Assembly: GCA_029851415.1 (NCBI GenBank)
Contig: CM056743.1
Span: 64,572,186 to 64,636,185, forward strand
Reading direction: 5' to 3'
DNA length: 64,000 nt
Source: Eretmocerus hayati
Lineage: Eukaryota > Arthropoda > Insecta > Hymenoptera > Aphelinidae
Shown here: positions 43,835 through 55,495 of the stretch, one piece after another
Position numbering within the stretch: position 1 is the first letter of the stretch
How the letters are laid out: the number at the start of each line of letters is the position of its first letter
The notes under the pieces: model-generated
Databases searched by the model: none
What the model was told of the DNA's origin: nothing
The model's input: the letters and a program-made list of their open reading frames with translations, nothing else
Translations under genes and position numbers: made by a program

Positions 43835-44688
43835 ATTCCAGTGCTGTGTATTTCAATTCACAAGGAGCAAGACTATTTTTTCACGAGAGACGGTTGAAAT
43901 TCCATAATTGCTATACTCATCTTCCACTCTTGATTTAACAGTTTTTGTTATGAGAGATATAAGGGGATGTTCACCATCATGTCGATTATTCAGACGTCGT
44001 TGCTTGATAAGAAAATTTCTTATAACATTTTGCGATGTAGGGATAATATCCAGAGTTCAATTGCGGCGTGAGCCAAAGATAGGACATTGGAAACGCTCAC
44101 TCGAATAATGAGACCCTGCTTTCCGCTCCATAGTGGATGTCCAAGAGCGGGAGAATCAACAAGGAGGTGGAACTCTTTGTTGAGATTGGAAGATGTCGGG
44201 ATCAAAGTCACGAACACTCGCGAACTTGCATTGAATGCGAGGACGAGCTGATCTACTGAATGATGTCTAGGGATGTTCACCGGTGTAATACGGCGAGACA
44301 TCGCAAGTCAGTAATGGAGCACTCAACTCATCATCCATTGACCGTCGGCACGCAGAACTAATGAAAAAATCTTCTATAGCAGTCAATATGTGTGATTGAC
44401 CTGTTCGACACCCTCAACATCAACTGATTGGCGTAAATGGGAAGAAGGTATACCGGAGCTATGGGTAGCAATTTCGAGTGTCATAGTAAAAGGAGTGTAG
44501 TGAATTTCTCCCACCGCTCTTCCGTCACGTAGAGCGAAATCAACTCAGCTTTACTCACGCTCTCCGAGTTGTTCATGGAATCATCTCAAACCCCTTGGAA
44601 GAAGTTTCAAAGTGAACCCAAATACTCCGAGAAATATGTCGGAAGTAAGGCTATGAGGAGCTTCCATTCCATATTTCAGGAGACCACA
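43835..44688. other. No recognisable gene
   Basis: Possible upstream flank of the FTGPIGK-family gene. A 93-codon minus frame (44020-44301) has no recognised similarity. Confidence 0.35.
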
Positions 44689-46025
44689 GCGAGTCGGAAG
44701 GCCAAAAAAGTGAAAGTTGCGTGAACATGGGGAATTCCTATGGGATATGTTTCGAGGTATCCTCAACGTCATTTTCCCACAAGAATGAAAAAAATTGGCT
44801 TGGGGATTTCAAAATAAAGTCAATTTTCGATTTTTTCACCTCATTCACTAGTAAAATCGATCTTTCACTCGGTATCTTAGCTTTGAATCGGCTCTGAGAG
44901 ATTATAGAAACATATAGATTGATGTGAAAAAGTCTCATCTTTCAAAATCTGACGTACAAATTCAGACCAGATGCAGTCTCCGGGGCTTATTCCCATCCGA
45001 CAAAGTAGCGCATTAGCCTCGTCTTAGGTACGGACGTTTTCTCACAAATCGATCGAGCTTTGTCCCATCAGAGCCGTTATTCGAGATGTCCCACGACCGC
45101 ACCTAGAGGATTAAGTGCCCCAGCTCTTGGACTCCTATCAGCTCTTAATGCATCAAGTATATCCATATCGATTTTCATATATATAGATTGGCAGTCTAAG
45201 AGCTTCGCGCTTTGACCTTTTGCACGCTTTTACACGTAGGGGTTGGCGCTTGAGTCGGCTGAAATGTCAAATCATGAGAGAGCTTTAACTTCCAAGCTAT
45301 TCTAGATTAAAAAATCGCCAGTGTTGTGATATCCACGGCCGTTGAAAGATCCTGGGCGCGTGAGACCTGGTGGAAGCTGCCGGCGCACAGTATTTATATC
45401 TTCCTATGGAAGCTTTCTATTGTTATAGTTTCACAGATATCCTCTACTTGACATGGAACAATATTCTAGACACACGCCATGCATATTCTTTTGACTCATG
45501 ATGAGCATCGAAAGAGACTGTGTTGACCAATATTTGTCTTGACCAGAGTGGAGAGCTGTATTTAGTAGTAGGGAAAATTCATGATTCACGCCATCTTATG
45601 CAACCAGAACTGTTTGTTGGCATTTTCGAGAGGGAGAGAATATCGATTTTTCAATAAAAGACAGTTCATGGGAAAAGTATGTTGTTAATCTTTCCGGGCC
45701 TATATGAAAGATCCTCTGTCGAGTAAAAACTTCCCCCCGTCCATGAGAGAATATTTCGATACATCTTCCCGATGATAAGATAGAGCCTTTCATATTGGAA
45801 ACATATAAAAAAATTTCAGAGCCGATTCAAAGCTGTGATACAGAGTGAAAGATCGATTTTACTTGTGAATGAGGTGAAAAACTCGAAAAATTAGCTTTAT
45901 TTTGGAATTTCCAAGCGAATTCCTTTCATTCTTGTGGGGAAATGATGTTGAGGATACCCCAAAACATATCCCACAGGAATTCCCCATGTTCACGCAACTT
46001 TCACTTTTTTGGCCTTCCGACTCGC
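44689..46025. repeat. Inverted-repeat element (arms ~210 bp, spacer ~0.9 kb)
   Basis: Left arm 44689-44900 (GCGAGTCGGAAGGCCAAAAAAG .. CTTTGAATCGGCTCTGA) is inverted at 45817-46025 (TCAGAGCCGATTCAAAG .. TTTTTTGGCCTTCCGACTCGC). The spacer has no recognised genes. Confidence 0.8.
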
Positions 46026-46499
46026 CGTGAGACATTTCGAATTTCCAATAGATCGACATACTCACTCGCTGTGGGAAATGAGGATGACTTGACTCAGCTC
46101 GGTTGATGTGACGAGCTTATATTGGAAGGGATCGACACGCACTTTTGAATAAGCCAAGTCACGTGTGAAAATTTTGACATACGTCAACAAATCGCATATT
46201 TTTGGTATTCTTGATGAAAATCTCTTCTCGGGAAAATGAGATGTCTCAGCCCTATCAGGTCAAAATCAAACTCCGCTCAACTCATTGTCTTGAAACGAGC
46301 TAAAAAATTAGCGAAAGTACGTTGGAAAATGTTGCAATGCGCCACAGGTATCTGTTTAACAGTAGAGAGAAATGAGCGAATTACGCAAATTCTCATTTGA
46401 ACGCATGTTATTCAGAAGAAGACCTTAAGGGAAAGGTACACACATTTTCGGAGTCTCTACATTATTAGTGATTCAAGTGTTCATATTATATATCTCATG
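46026..46499. other. No recognisable gene
   Basis: AT-rich DNA without open frames of note. Confidence 0.35.
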
Positions 46500-47010
46500 A
46501 AAGCACTCATAAATATATCTTATATCAGTGCTTATATTAGCCATTCTGATAGTTCAGATACTCAAGATATCAAACCTAACCTCAAAAAAGCACTAATCAT
46601 CAAAATTGAGGTCGGTGCATACTCTATCGATGAACATATCTGTGCTTGGAGGTATGTATTCAGAGGGTCGAAAGGGAACTTTTTGTATTGAGATAATGGT
46701 GCAATTCTCCTTCGAAAGTGATTTGTTGAATAATTCCTGGTAATTTATTGTCAAATTATCAATGAATTGGTGAATCTCTCAATGAACATTATCCCAGAAT
46801 TCATGAAAGACTAGATTCACTCATCATTTTGATAAAAAAGCTGCCTTCCTACCTTTCCAATACCTACCCCCGAGCACAGATATGTTCATTAATAGAGTAT
46901 GCGCCAAGCTCAATTTTAGTAATTAGTGCTTTCTTGCAGTGGAGTTTGATATTTTGAGTATCTGAGCTATCAGGATAGCCAATTCAGCACCAATACGAGA
47001 TATATTCATG
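46500..47010. repeat. Fold-back element (arms ~155 bp)
   Basis: 46505-46660 (ATATCTCATGAAAG.., GATACTCAAGATATCAAAC, GATGAACATATCTGTGCT) is inverted at 46855-47010 (AGCACAGATATGTTCAT.., GTTTGATATTTTGAGTATC). The spacer is about 195 bp. Confidence 0.8.
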
Positions 47011-50000
47011 GGTCCTCCCATAAAATATGTAATATTAACCCTATAATCACCTATAATGTAGGAATTCCAAAAATGTGTGTCCCTCCCTTTGATGTCTGTT
47101 GCCGCAACCGAAGATGTCATTCCCTAGCGTCCAAGGAAAAAATCCCCATATCCATCAGCAAAAACCTGAATTTCGCAACCACAAGCATGTCGCATTTCCA
47201 AAAATTTGGATTTTCGGCCCACCCTAATAGCTATATATATCGCGGGACGATATATATGATCAATCTCAGCTCCCGACACTGAGAACATTGATTCCTCGCT
47301 CTGTTGTTGCCTTCATTTAACATTCAAAATCGCAAAATTCGCATTTATTCAATCGAGGATTGCTTATAGGTCAGAATTGATGACACGCTTGGAGAGGAAG
47401 ATGACAAGACAAGCTTTTTGTTCAGAACACTCCAAATCACTTCATGGGATTGGTTTTCATTCGAAATAAATAATTTCATCAAATTGTTCGAAAAAATTCG
47501 GTTCAAATAATTTCGCACCTGGATTTGACTTAGAGACGTACGTCAACATGATCAGAAGGGTCTCCCATGAAGAATTCCATCAACCTATTTTTGCAAACGA
47601 TGGCGATAGTTTCGCCTAGTCAAGGAGTATCATTCGTTCCAAGTCGATCGGAGAGGGAAAAGTGTGGGTCGGATGACTCCACTCGTCCACGAATCAATGG
47701 AGTGTGAGTTCTTCAGTGACTTCTATGAATTATAATCAAGGAGATCAGAGTTCATGCTCACTCTGCTTGGGTGAAACGAGATCACCCTGCCATGTGTTGT
47801 TGTCTATAGTTCTTTTGACATTAAGTACTGCAGTGACGAATTCGAAGTCATTCTGAATTGTCATGACGCATTCGATTCTTCGTTACTCATGAGGGATCTC
47901 AACATCAACTGGCAAGAGCTTTCTACTAAATATAGACACAGACATGTGAGCGAATCTTTAGTAACTTCACGATTCGAACCAATCCATTCCGAAGCCACTT
48001 GTCATTGCTGTGGAGCTGATACATTGATTAAACCCACTTATGAGAGGAGATCGCAGCTGCTGCTGCCAAGCGTCCACTGCTCGGCAAGTCTAAGCGAGTT
48101 GCGAGCTCAGCACTCCCGCTTCTGAACATATGAGGCTCCGGATTCCGAGGCGCTGGCTGCTCTCTCTCCAAGCAGTCGGACCCGCGGGAATGCAGGATCG
48201 TGATGCGCGATCGATAGGCACGTTATCGTTGACCGTACCGCCGTTTAACATATCGCCCATTAACCTTTCCGCTCATGTGGGCATCATCGCTCCCTATAAT
48301 CATATAGCAACATAATAACAGTACATTATGGAGACGCCCCTGTGCATGCAACAACTAATTCAAGGGGCTGCAAAGCATCGACATTGTGCTTCAGGTTGTA
48401 GTAATAGTGCCCGCGTGATTTTTGGTCTGCTCCACTCATTTGGCATCAGTGTATGTTTCACAGGTGAGTGAGATATCTGTCCACACCTCTGACAGGGAGC
48501 TGGATAGTTTTGGATTTGATGAGAATGATAGCATCCATTGAGAGAGACTCGAGTTAACGAATGGGTTCGGTTGACAATTCTGACCGTGGATGGTAACAAG
48601 ATTTCTCCTAACCATACAGTGGTCATCTGAATTCACTCTCTTAATAGTTTCGACTGAAAGAAACTCCCGAAATGCCAACGGGATCATCAAATGTGGGTCA
48701 AAACAAGTTACCAAAATAGTTTTCACCGTAAGCCGTTGGACGAATCTCGAATCTGGCGACTTTCAAGTCTCTAAGATCAAAAAATGTGGTATACGGGTCT
48801 ATGATTATCATGGGACTTATCACACTAATGATCTAATAATGCCCAATTACTCACCGAACACTCTAGTTCTATCAATTCTCCTACGAGAAAATACAGAACA
48901 AGCACGTGGTTGAGTCTTGAGATGCCCAAAAAGGAGGTGTTTAGATATAAATCGTCATAAAAGGAATATTTTGAGAATCAGTGAGATATACGTGGATGAT
49001 CATCGATTCATTCACTATTTGATCTCCTCACACATGTAATCACTCAAAACTCATGAATTTTTCGCGGATCACACTCATGAGCAAACATACGGAACGTAGT
49101 GATTCGTGTGATCCACGCTGAGTAACTTGATCACTCGTGCCGATCGTCATATATGGATTCCGTACTAACTCTGACTCTCCATTCACAACCCTATGATTAA
49201 GTTGTTACGAGCGGAGGACCTAAAACTGAAATAATTGAAACCGCGGAGTCATCTAGTTCGAAAAATCACGTAACTTCGTATGTGACATGGCTCATCTCAT
49301 CAAGTGTTGAGGTTGGCATTTGAATACAGTTTTGGATGAAGACGTGTTCGTGCTGAATGGACCTCCAACTTGGGACTACAACCCACTGTAAGCCCATACA
49401 TGTGCTGCAAACAGGCGTGAGAATATTTCCTGATGTCGATCTGCGATCATTCTTTGGAAGGAAAAATCAACGATATCTCTTTCATCTCACGACTGCACTG
49501 TCTGACCAATGATATTTCTGCGAGTAGCATCTGATTCTTCATCAAAAAACGAAGAAATCTGAACGACCCAGGCCTATGTACAATAGGGTGTGCATTTCTT
49601 CCCAACTTCCGTTTTTTCACGATACCATCGTGAATTTTCGATCATTGATATGAGAAAATGGAAAAAAAAACATTTGCCGCGCCCTGTGCGACATATCCTG
49701 CTTTGCCATCATTTCAACATTGAAAACCCTGTACTGGAAATTTTGCTCTCCCTACCCTCCATGCCTCTGGGATCACTGTGATTTCCCATGGCCCCTTTTA
49801 AACCATGAGAAATATCAAAATACACTATTCCGACGTAAAATTTCACGAGAAACACAATAGAATCATTAGTTTTGAGTCCCACAATATCTCAGACCACGAT
49901 CATATTCATCAATCACACCTGTACTGTAGAAATTCCTTGTTCTTCGAGGTCCAATTACCCGTAAAAAATAGAAAGTATCATACTCCTCGAATTTCCACGC

Positions 50001-50160
50001 AGCTGAAAGCTCAAAGGAGGAATGTGTGTCATGACATTCCCAAGTTCTTATCGGAATACACCTCATTGAGACCTCCTATTGTGTCAAAGAAGCTGAGACT
50101 AGAAATGATTACACAAAATGAAATTCCCTCCTACGAACAACATGCTATGGATACAATAAT
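47011..50160. other. No recognisable gene
   Basis: 3.1 kb with only short frames. The + strand frame 49805-50251 overlaps the SWIM exon in antisense and is not taken as a gene. I see no terminal repeats that would bound an element here. The left end of the Harbinger/ISL2EU-like element should lie somewhere in this stretch. Confidence 0.35.
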
Positions 50161-50550
50161 TCAATCTGATTCATCTTCCTCGACCGACAGCGATTCGAAC
50201 ACTGCAATGACTGCTTCCTCTTGTTCCACATCTCTCTGTTGCAGATGGTAATTTTGACTTGACCTATTCGCAGTATGTTCTTGACATCTATCATAACCAA
50301 AATACCATAACATTGATGCAATGTGGGCACAGCGACCGATGGTTCTCGCACCTGCCCTACATTGACAGTACCACCCAGTTACAGATTCTTCTTCCCCATT
50401 ATAGCTCACCCAAAGAGAATAGACTCTTAACTTAGTATGGCGTGACTGCATTCTTATCCTGATGATACCTGTATCCTCTTTATGATAGCAAAGCTCATGA
50501 AGCCCATCCTGATCACAGTGCTCATCGATAAATGAATTCGCTTCCTCCAA
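50161..50550 (-). pseudogene. Harbinger/ISL2EU-like transposase, last exon: SWIM zinc finger
   Basis: The exon reads LEEANSFIDEHCDQDGLHEL, TGIIRIRMQSRHTKLRVYSL, WVSYNG.., GWYCQCRAGARTIGRCAHIA and SMLWYFGYDR, then an acidic tail. It stops at 50161. CxC..(17)..CxH is a SWIM-type zinc finger, and YCQC.AGAR..G.CAHIA..LWYLGY is the form found at the C-terminus of many arthropod DDE_Tnp_4 transposase-like proteins. The exon starts after a good acceptor (TGTTTAGAG at 50559-50551) and joins in phase 0 to GIYQ of the upstream exon (50923), giving GIYQ-LEEANSF, the expected family sequence. The ATG at 50568 lies in the intron. Confidence 0.7.
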
Positions 50551-50922
50551 CTCTAAACAGACAAACACATAACATATCAGATCAAGGAGAGGTTATGGAC
50601 TGTTTGTGGCAATCACGCCTCACAAAGAGAACAGCTCGGTACTCCCAGGACCGATCTACTAATCCAAGATCAAATGGATCAATGCCCTCAAGAGAGACTC
50701 ATGTAAGGTGACCCCACCAGTAGCGTCACAAGAATCACCCGAAATGATCATCGCCAAATCGAGGAAGTCTGAACTCCTGAGACAATCACTTCGGAATTAT
50801 GAACGAAATCTGATGGAGATATCTCATGAGAGAATTCTGGTGATACTGCTCTGGTAGGGATCGACCTATTCAGTGGTTGTAGTCTTGTTCGGAATGGTAG
50901 AGATGGGAATATCTTATCGTAC
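50551..50922 (-). other. Intron (372 bp) of the DDE+SWIM transposase gene
   Basis: Donor CAG|GTACGA at 50922 and acceptor TTTAGAG| ending at 50551, preceded by a T-rich stretch (TTTGTCTGTTTAG). Splicing joins ..LTLGIYQ to LEEANSFIDEH.., matching the usual order of this family. Confidence 0.65.
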
Positions 50923-51227
50923 CTGGTAGATGCCAAGCGTCAAATCTTCTAGCTCTCTCTGGGATAGGCGAGGGACGTCAGCGAGTGATGTATCATTGGC
51001 ATCCTCCCAAACTGCTCTTAGAGTGGGGTACCTCCTTTCAATCACAACTCTTTGCAGATCGTTCTCTCTACTGAGACGCTGTAGTATTTCTTCAGCTCGA
51101 ATACTATCACCAGGTGTATCAAATACTCGAGGTGGTCTGAATGCATCGCATTGTGCACAGACGATTCTCTCGTAATCACCAATCAATATTTGGTATTTCT
51201 TGGTTAGGGAATACGCTGCCAAGGGCC
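50923..51227 (-). pseudogene. DDE+SWIM transposase exon, copy A1
   Basis: The exon reads IGDYERIVCAQCDAFRPPRV, AEEILQRLSRENDLQRVVIE and LADVPRLSQRELEDLTLGIY, ending at the donor. (I/F)GDY.RI.CA..N.(F/Y)RPP is the segment just after the catalytic Glu helix in DDE_Tnp_4 / ISL2EU-like transposases. The part 51021-51227 is duplicated at 57951-58159. In A1 a 4-bp excess upstream of IGDY breaks the frame, so the VFPNQ segment is out of frame. To the right lies the tandem 475-bp unit pair. Confidence 0.7.
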
Positions 51228-51233
51228 AGCAGT

Positions 51234-51709
51234 CTGCTGACTTACGTCGTTCGTGATAGAGAGAGAGCACGGCCGTCGCTCGCTCCAATTTCTGCTCCGT
51301 TCTGCCGCGTATATTCTCGTCGTCGTCGCAACAAGTTTCGGTACGTGGGTGCCCCGGGTATTGAGTGCAGTGGTCTCGCGACAGGCCCTGTCATTTTGTG
51401 AGCTCTAGGACGAGCCCGGACGAGCGATCTCCTTGACCAAGCGAGGTCAAATCGTCGTATCGTAAGTGCTAGCTCGAATTCTCTCTCTCTCCTTCTGTGG
51501 CCAGTAGAATGGATTCCTCTTCGTGCCATCCAGACCTCGGGCTCGAGTTTGCGCAAGTACTCTCACGGTCTAATGACCTTTTGTAAATACTTTGTAAATA
51601 TGTTTCGACTTTTTCCTCTTCATTTCCATTCAAGCTTCGGTGCTTAACTTTACCACCTTGCTCTTATCATCCCATGCTCTCTCTGAATATGCAAAATTGC
51701 TGCTGACTT
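51234..51709. repeat. 475-bp unit 1 (B1-C1), intact with short TC tract
   Basis: The unit begins CTGCTGACTTACGTCGTTCG and ends GAATATGCAAAATT. In the middle it has a short (TC)n tract (GAATTCTCTCTCTCTCCTTC near 51478-51492). Unit 2 is adjacent and identical in order, but its TC tract carries the R1-clade LINE. Unit 1 is therefore the empty-site reference for that insertion. No TG..CA ends typical of LTRs were found. Confidence 0.85.
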
Positions 51710-51959
51710 ACGTCGTTCGTGATAGAGAGAGCACGGGCCGTCGCTCGCTCCAATTTTTGCTCCGTTCTGCCGCGCATATTCTCGTCGTTGTCGCAACAAG
51801 TTTCGGTACGTGGGTGCCCCGGGTATTGAGTGCAGTGGTCCCGCGACAGGCTTTGTCATTTTGTGAGCTCTAGGACGAGCCCAGACGAGCGATCTCCTTG
51901 ACCATGCGAGGTCAAATCGTCGTATCGTGAGTGCTAGCTCGAATTCTCTCTCTCTCTCT

Positions 51960-51996
<37 letters not shown>

Positions 51997-52462
51997 GTGG
52001 TTAGAGGGCAAAATCTGCCTCAGGATCCCTCGGATCCGTCCCCAGACACCGGACTGGTTCAGCTTACGCGGACTACGCATAGCCCACGCAGGCCATACCA
52101 GGCGGGACACGGGTTTGGGTGGGGCCCACCGAGAGGTGGGCCCGGCCGTGTAATATCCCTCTCCTCTCGATGTCCGATACCTAGGGCATCGGGCAATCAA
52201 GAAGGAGATCCACCTGCATCTACCATCTCATCCCGGAACCGCGTGAGCATTACTTCAGGATGAGCGGCATGTCTCGCGCTCGATTGCGAGCGTTCCTCTT
52301 CTCCATCTTCTCTCTTCGGCCACTTGTCGGCATCTTCTATCTTCACTCTTCATTGTTCCCTCTCTTTCTTCTTTCTTCTCTCTTCTTTCTTCTTTCTTCC
52401 CTCTTCAGTGCATCAGATTCCTCCTGGAATCATTTGGGCCTCTTCTGTTTCAATCGGCAGAG

Positions 52463-55400
52463 TCACTGTGATTCGCCTGCTTCGAGGCGCCTTACTTCCC
52501 TCTCTTTCTCCTCTTTGCGGGTCATCACCAGCTTGATGTATCCGGTGAGTCTATCCCATGTCTCCTGGTTGCGGAGCAAGTACGGGACGAGATTCTCAGG
52601 TGTTAGTTGAGCACCCAGCCATTCATCCAGCTCGGCGCGCTCTCTCCGGGTGTTTCTGCACTTGAACAGGGCATGTTCGGCGTCATCCCATTCGTCCCCG
52701 CATGACTGACATGCTGGGGTCGTCCTCTTCTTGAACCTGGTTAGATAGGAACCGAAGCAACCATGATCGCTCAGTGCCTGCGTCGTCCAGTAGTCCATCT
52801 CTCCGTGGGTGCGTTCCGCCCACTTGGCTACGTCACGGATCAGCCGGTGCGTCCATCTGCCGTTTGCAAATGGCGAATCCCACTCAGTTTGCCAATGCTC
52901 AAGGGTGGTTTCCTTCTCGTTGTCGCGGATGATCTCCTTCATCGTCGGAGTGAGTACTCGTTCGGCTCCGATCACTTTCTGGCGGTCCCAGATCCTCACT
53001 CGCTCCGCGACGAGCAAGTGGATGGGCGGAGTACTCGCCAATACGTAAGCCGCATCTCCTGACACAGTGCGGTAGGCACGGATACTCCTCAGGGCCGCTC
53101 TTCGGTGGACAGGCCCCATTCTCTTCTCGATGATGGTCTTCTCTACTCTCTTCCCCCACACGGGTGCACCGTACAGCATGATGGAGGTAGTGACGGTGTT
53201 GAGAAGTGCGCGCCTCTTTTCCTTGGGTCCTCCGATATTCGGCATAAGCCGCTGGAGCGCCGCACCGACCCTGCTCGCCTTCTGGGCGGCTTCCTGGATG
53301 TGCTTCTTGAACGACCACTTGTCATCGAGCCATACACCGAGGTATTTCAGCTCTGTCTTCCGTGGAATCTCTTGCCCGTTGATATGAAACCGGGGTAGGT
53401 CAAACTTCCTACGCCTTGTGACCACGATTGCTTCGCACTTCTTGACAGCGAGCTCCAGAAGCCTGCTAATCATCCACTCGTAGACTCGGGCCAGCGCTTC
53501 GTTCGCGCGTCTACCCAAGAGTTCCTCGTTGTCAGCCCATACTATGAGTCCCGCGTCGTCCGCGAAAGCCACTTTTATCACTCCTTCTGGCAGTTCGATA
53601 GACAGTAAGCTGTCATACTGGGTGTTCCAGTTGAACGGCCCGGAGACCGATCCCTGTCCGATTCCGGCGGACAGTACCCGAATCTCTTGTCCCTCGTCGG
53701 TGTCGTACACGAGGGTCCTGTTCCGCAGGTAGTCACTCGTGTCGGCTAGTAGATAGGGGGGCACTTTACCTGCTTGGGATTGATAGACTCGCTCCCAGCT
53801 CGCGCAGTTGAATGCGTTCTTTATGTCCAACGCAATGATGGCACAGAATCCTCCTCTTCCTTGGTATGGGTTCCCTACCGACGCTTGAACCCGTTCTTGG
53901 ACCGCCTCGATCGCGTGCACAGCGCTCCGTCCCTTCCGGAACCCGAACTGCATTGGTGATAGCCCACCGCCTTCTTCGTAGGCTTTTTCCACCCTGTTGA
54001 GCACCATCCTCTCGTACATTTTCCCGATATTGTCGAGCATGCTGAGAGGGCGTTGACCTCCTTGACCCTTAGGTATCAGGACCAGCTTCTGGCGTTTCCA
54101 CTTGTCCGGGAAAGTTCCCGCGCTCAGACAGATGTTGAAGAGGTCGAGGAGTAGATCTGGCTTGTATTTGAAGACCAGTTTCAGAGCCTCGTTTGGGATG
54201 CCATCCAGGACAGGGGCCTTGCCGTTCGGCATTCTCTTCGCCGATATGAGTAGCTCTTGCATAGTGAAGAGCGGGATGGGGTCTTCGCTCTCCGTAGGGA
54301 ATGTAACTCTGGGTTCTCCTGCTGGGAAGAGGTCTTCCACGATGGTGCGCAATGTTGCTGCATCGGTCGGTGCTGGGTTGCCCTTCCGGGGTCGGACCTT
54401 TGACATGACCACGCGATATGGCGTGCCCCAGGGGTCTTCGTTAACCATGTCGCACAGTTCACCCCAGGACTTCTCTTTGCTCCTCCGGATGGCTAGAACG
54501 AGAGCCTTCTTTGCTTCTTTGTACGCTCTGTCATCTTCCGCCAGCGATGGTCGTTGCAGCTTCCTTGATCGCCATGCGGTCCTCCTTTTTTTGTTGCTCG
54601 TTCTTCGTAGAGCCTTGATCTCATCGGTGATCCAGTACTCTGGTTTCCTCCAGAAACATGGTGTTGTCCTGCGAGGCATCGACGCGTCGCAAGCTCTCGT
54701 GATGGCGGATGTTACCATCGCCACAGCTTCGTCCGAGGCGGAATTCATCGGGAGATCTTCGACTGTTTCTATCGATTCCCGGAATTTCCCCTCATCCAGC
54801 TTGCGTACCTGCCACCCCGTCGGTCGCGGTCTGTGTGTCGTCTGTCTCTGTCTGTCAGTCCTAAGCCGAAACCGAATATGTCGATGGTCACTCAATGTTT
54901 CCGTGTCCAGAACCTCCCACGATGTCATACGTCCCATGAGCGACGGGCTCATGAACGTCAGGTCGAGGACCGAAGACGAACCTCCCTCCCTGGACCGAGT
55001 GTCGTGTCGGTGGTAGGTGATAACCCCCGTCTCGTTCGCGAGCACTAATCCCAATACCTCCATGGCATCAGCGAGTATTACCCCCCGTCTATCACGCGGC
55101 CCCCCGCTCCAAGTCGGTTCCTTGGAGTTGAAATCCCCCGCGATTATAACTGGGCCCCCCCATTGCCTCACATCCTCTTCTAGGTCATGGAGCTCGTCTT
55201 CGAATTCGTGCATCTTGAGCGACGGCGAATAGTAGCAGCTGTAGACTGCTGTGCCCTCTATGGTCTTTCGAGCGAAACCGCGGCCACTAACAGCTGGTCC
55301 AGTCTCACGGATCGCAGGATTCATGATCTGGATCACGGCTGTCCTCCAGTGATCGAATGTGGATCGAGAGAATTCGCGCTTCCGAGGCGGTTCGGAGATA

Positions 55401-55495
55401 ATCAGAACATCGATCCCTCCTTCTTTGGCTACAGCGTGTAGGAGATCGTCTGCGTCCCCGCTCTTCCTGAGGTTGGCTTGGATGAAGCTAGCCAT
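52463..55495 (-). CDS. R1-clade ORF2 protein: endonuclease + reverse transcriptase (1010 aa)
   Basis: The likely start is MASFIQANLRKSGDADDLL at 55495, where ATGGCTAG overlaps the ORF1 stop. The in-frame ATG 33 codons upstream is inside ORF1 and less likely. N-terminal APE-type endonuclease: FIQANL.., DVLIISEPPR, GDFNSKEPTWSG, LSDHRHIRF. Linker, then RT: QFGFRKGRSAVHAI, ALDIKNAFN (motif A), GQGSVSGPFNWN (motif B), VAFADDAGLIVW (motif C, near 53551-53570), LGVWLDDKWSFKKH (thumb). C-terminal CQSCGDEWDDAEHALFKC. All catalytic motifs look intact. The stop at 52463 is 11 codons earlier than in copy 1 (TCA to TGA) and lies beyond all known motifs. The protein would nick a target and reverse-transcribe element RNA in the nucleus. 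Confidence 0.92.
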   Translation of the reverse strand: MASFIQANLRKSGDADDLLHAVAKEGGIDVLIISEPPRKREFSRSTFDHWRTAVIQIMNPAIRETGPAVSGRGFARKTIEGTAVYSCYYSPSLKMHEFEDELHDLEEDVRQWGGPVIIAGDFNSKEPTWSGGPRDRRGVILADAMEVLGLVLANETGVITYHRHDTRSREGGSSSVLDLTFMSPSLMGRMTSWEVLDTETLSDHRHIRFRLRTDRQRQTTHRPRPTGWQVRKLDEGKFRESIETVEDLPMNSASDEAVAMVTSAITRACDASMPRRTTPCFWRKPEYWITDEIKALRRTSNKKRRTAWRSRKLQRPSLAEDDRAYKEAKKALVLAIRRSKEKSWGELCDMVNEDPWGTPYRVVMSKVRPRKGNPAPTDAATLRTIVEDLFPAGEPRVTFPTESEDPIPLFTMQELLISAKRMPNGKAPVLDGIPNEALKLVFKYKPDLLLDLFNICLSAGTFPDKWKRQKLVLIPKGQGGQRPLSMLDNIGKMYERMVLNRVEKAYEEGGGLSPMQFGFRKGRSAVHAIEAVQERVQASVGNPYQGRGGFCAIIALDIKNAFNCASWERVYQSQAGKVPPYLLADTSDYLRNRTLVYDTDEGQEIRVLSAGIGQGSVSGPFNWNTQYDSLLSIELPEGVIKVAFADDAGLIVWADNEELLGRRANEALARVYEWMISRLLELAVKKCEAIVVTRRRKFDLPRFHINGQEIPRKTELKYLGVWLDDKWSFKKHIQEAAQKASRVGAALQRLMPNIGGPKEKRRALLNTVTTSIMLYGAPVWGKRVEKTIIEKRMGPVHRRAALRSIRAYRTVSGDAAYVLASTPPIHLLVAERVRIWDRQKVIGAERVLTPTMKEIIRDNEKETTLEHWQTEWDSPFANGRWTHRLIRDVAKWAERTHGEMDYWTTQALSDHGCFGSYLTRFKKRTTPACQSCGDEWDDAEHALFKCRNTRRERAELDEWLGAQLTPENLVPYLLRNQETWDRLTGYIKLVMTRKEEKEREVRRLEAGESQ

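Noticed and set aside
49805..50251. 148-aa + strand frame
   Set aside because: It overlaps the SWIM exon in antisense at one end and shows no recognised domain.
51234..51709. The 475-bp unit as a solo LTR or tandem LTR pair
   Set aside because: No TG..CA termini, no primer-binding site or polypurine tract, and no short target duplication.
54102..55016. 304-aa + strand frame and the 420-aa + frame at 56200-57462
   Set aside because: Both are antisense to the LINE ORF2 and ORF1, which have clear domains.
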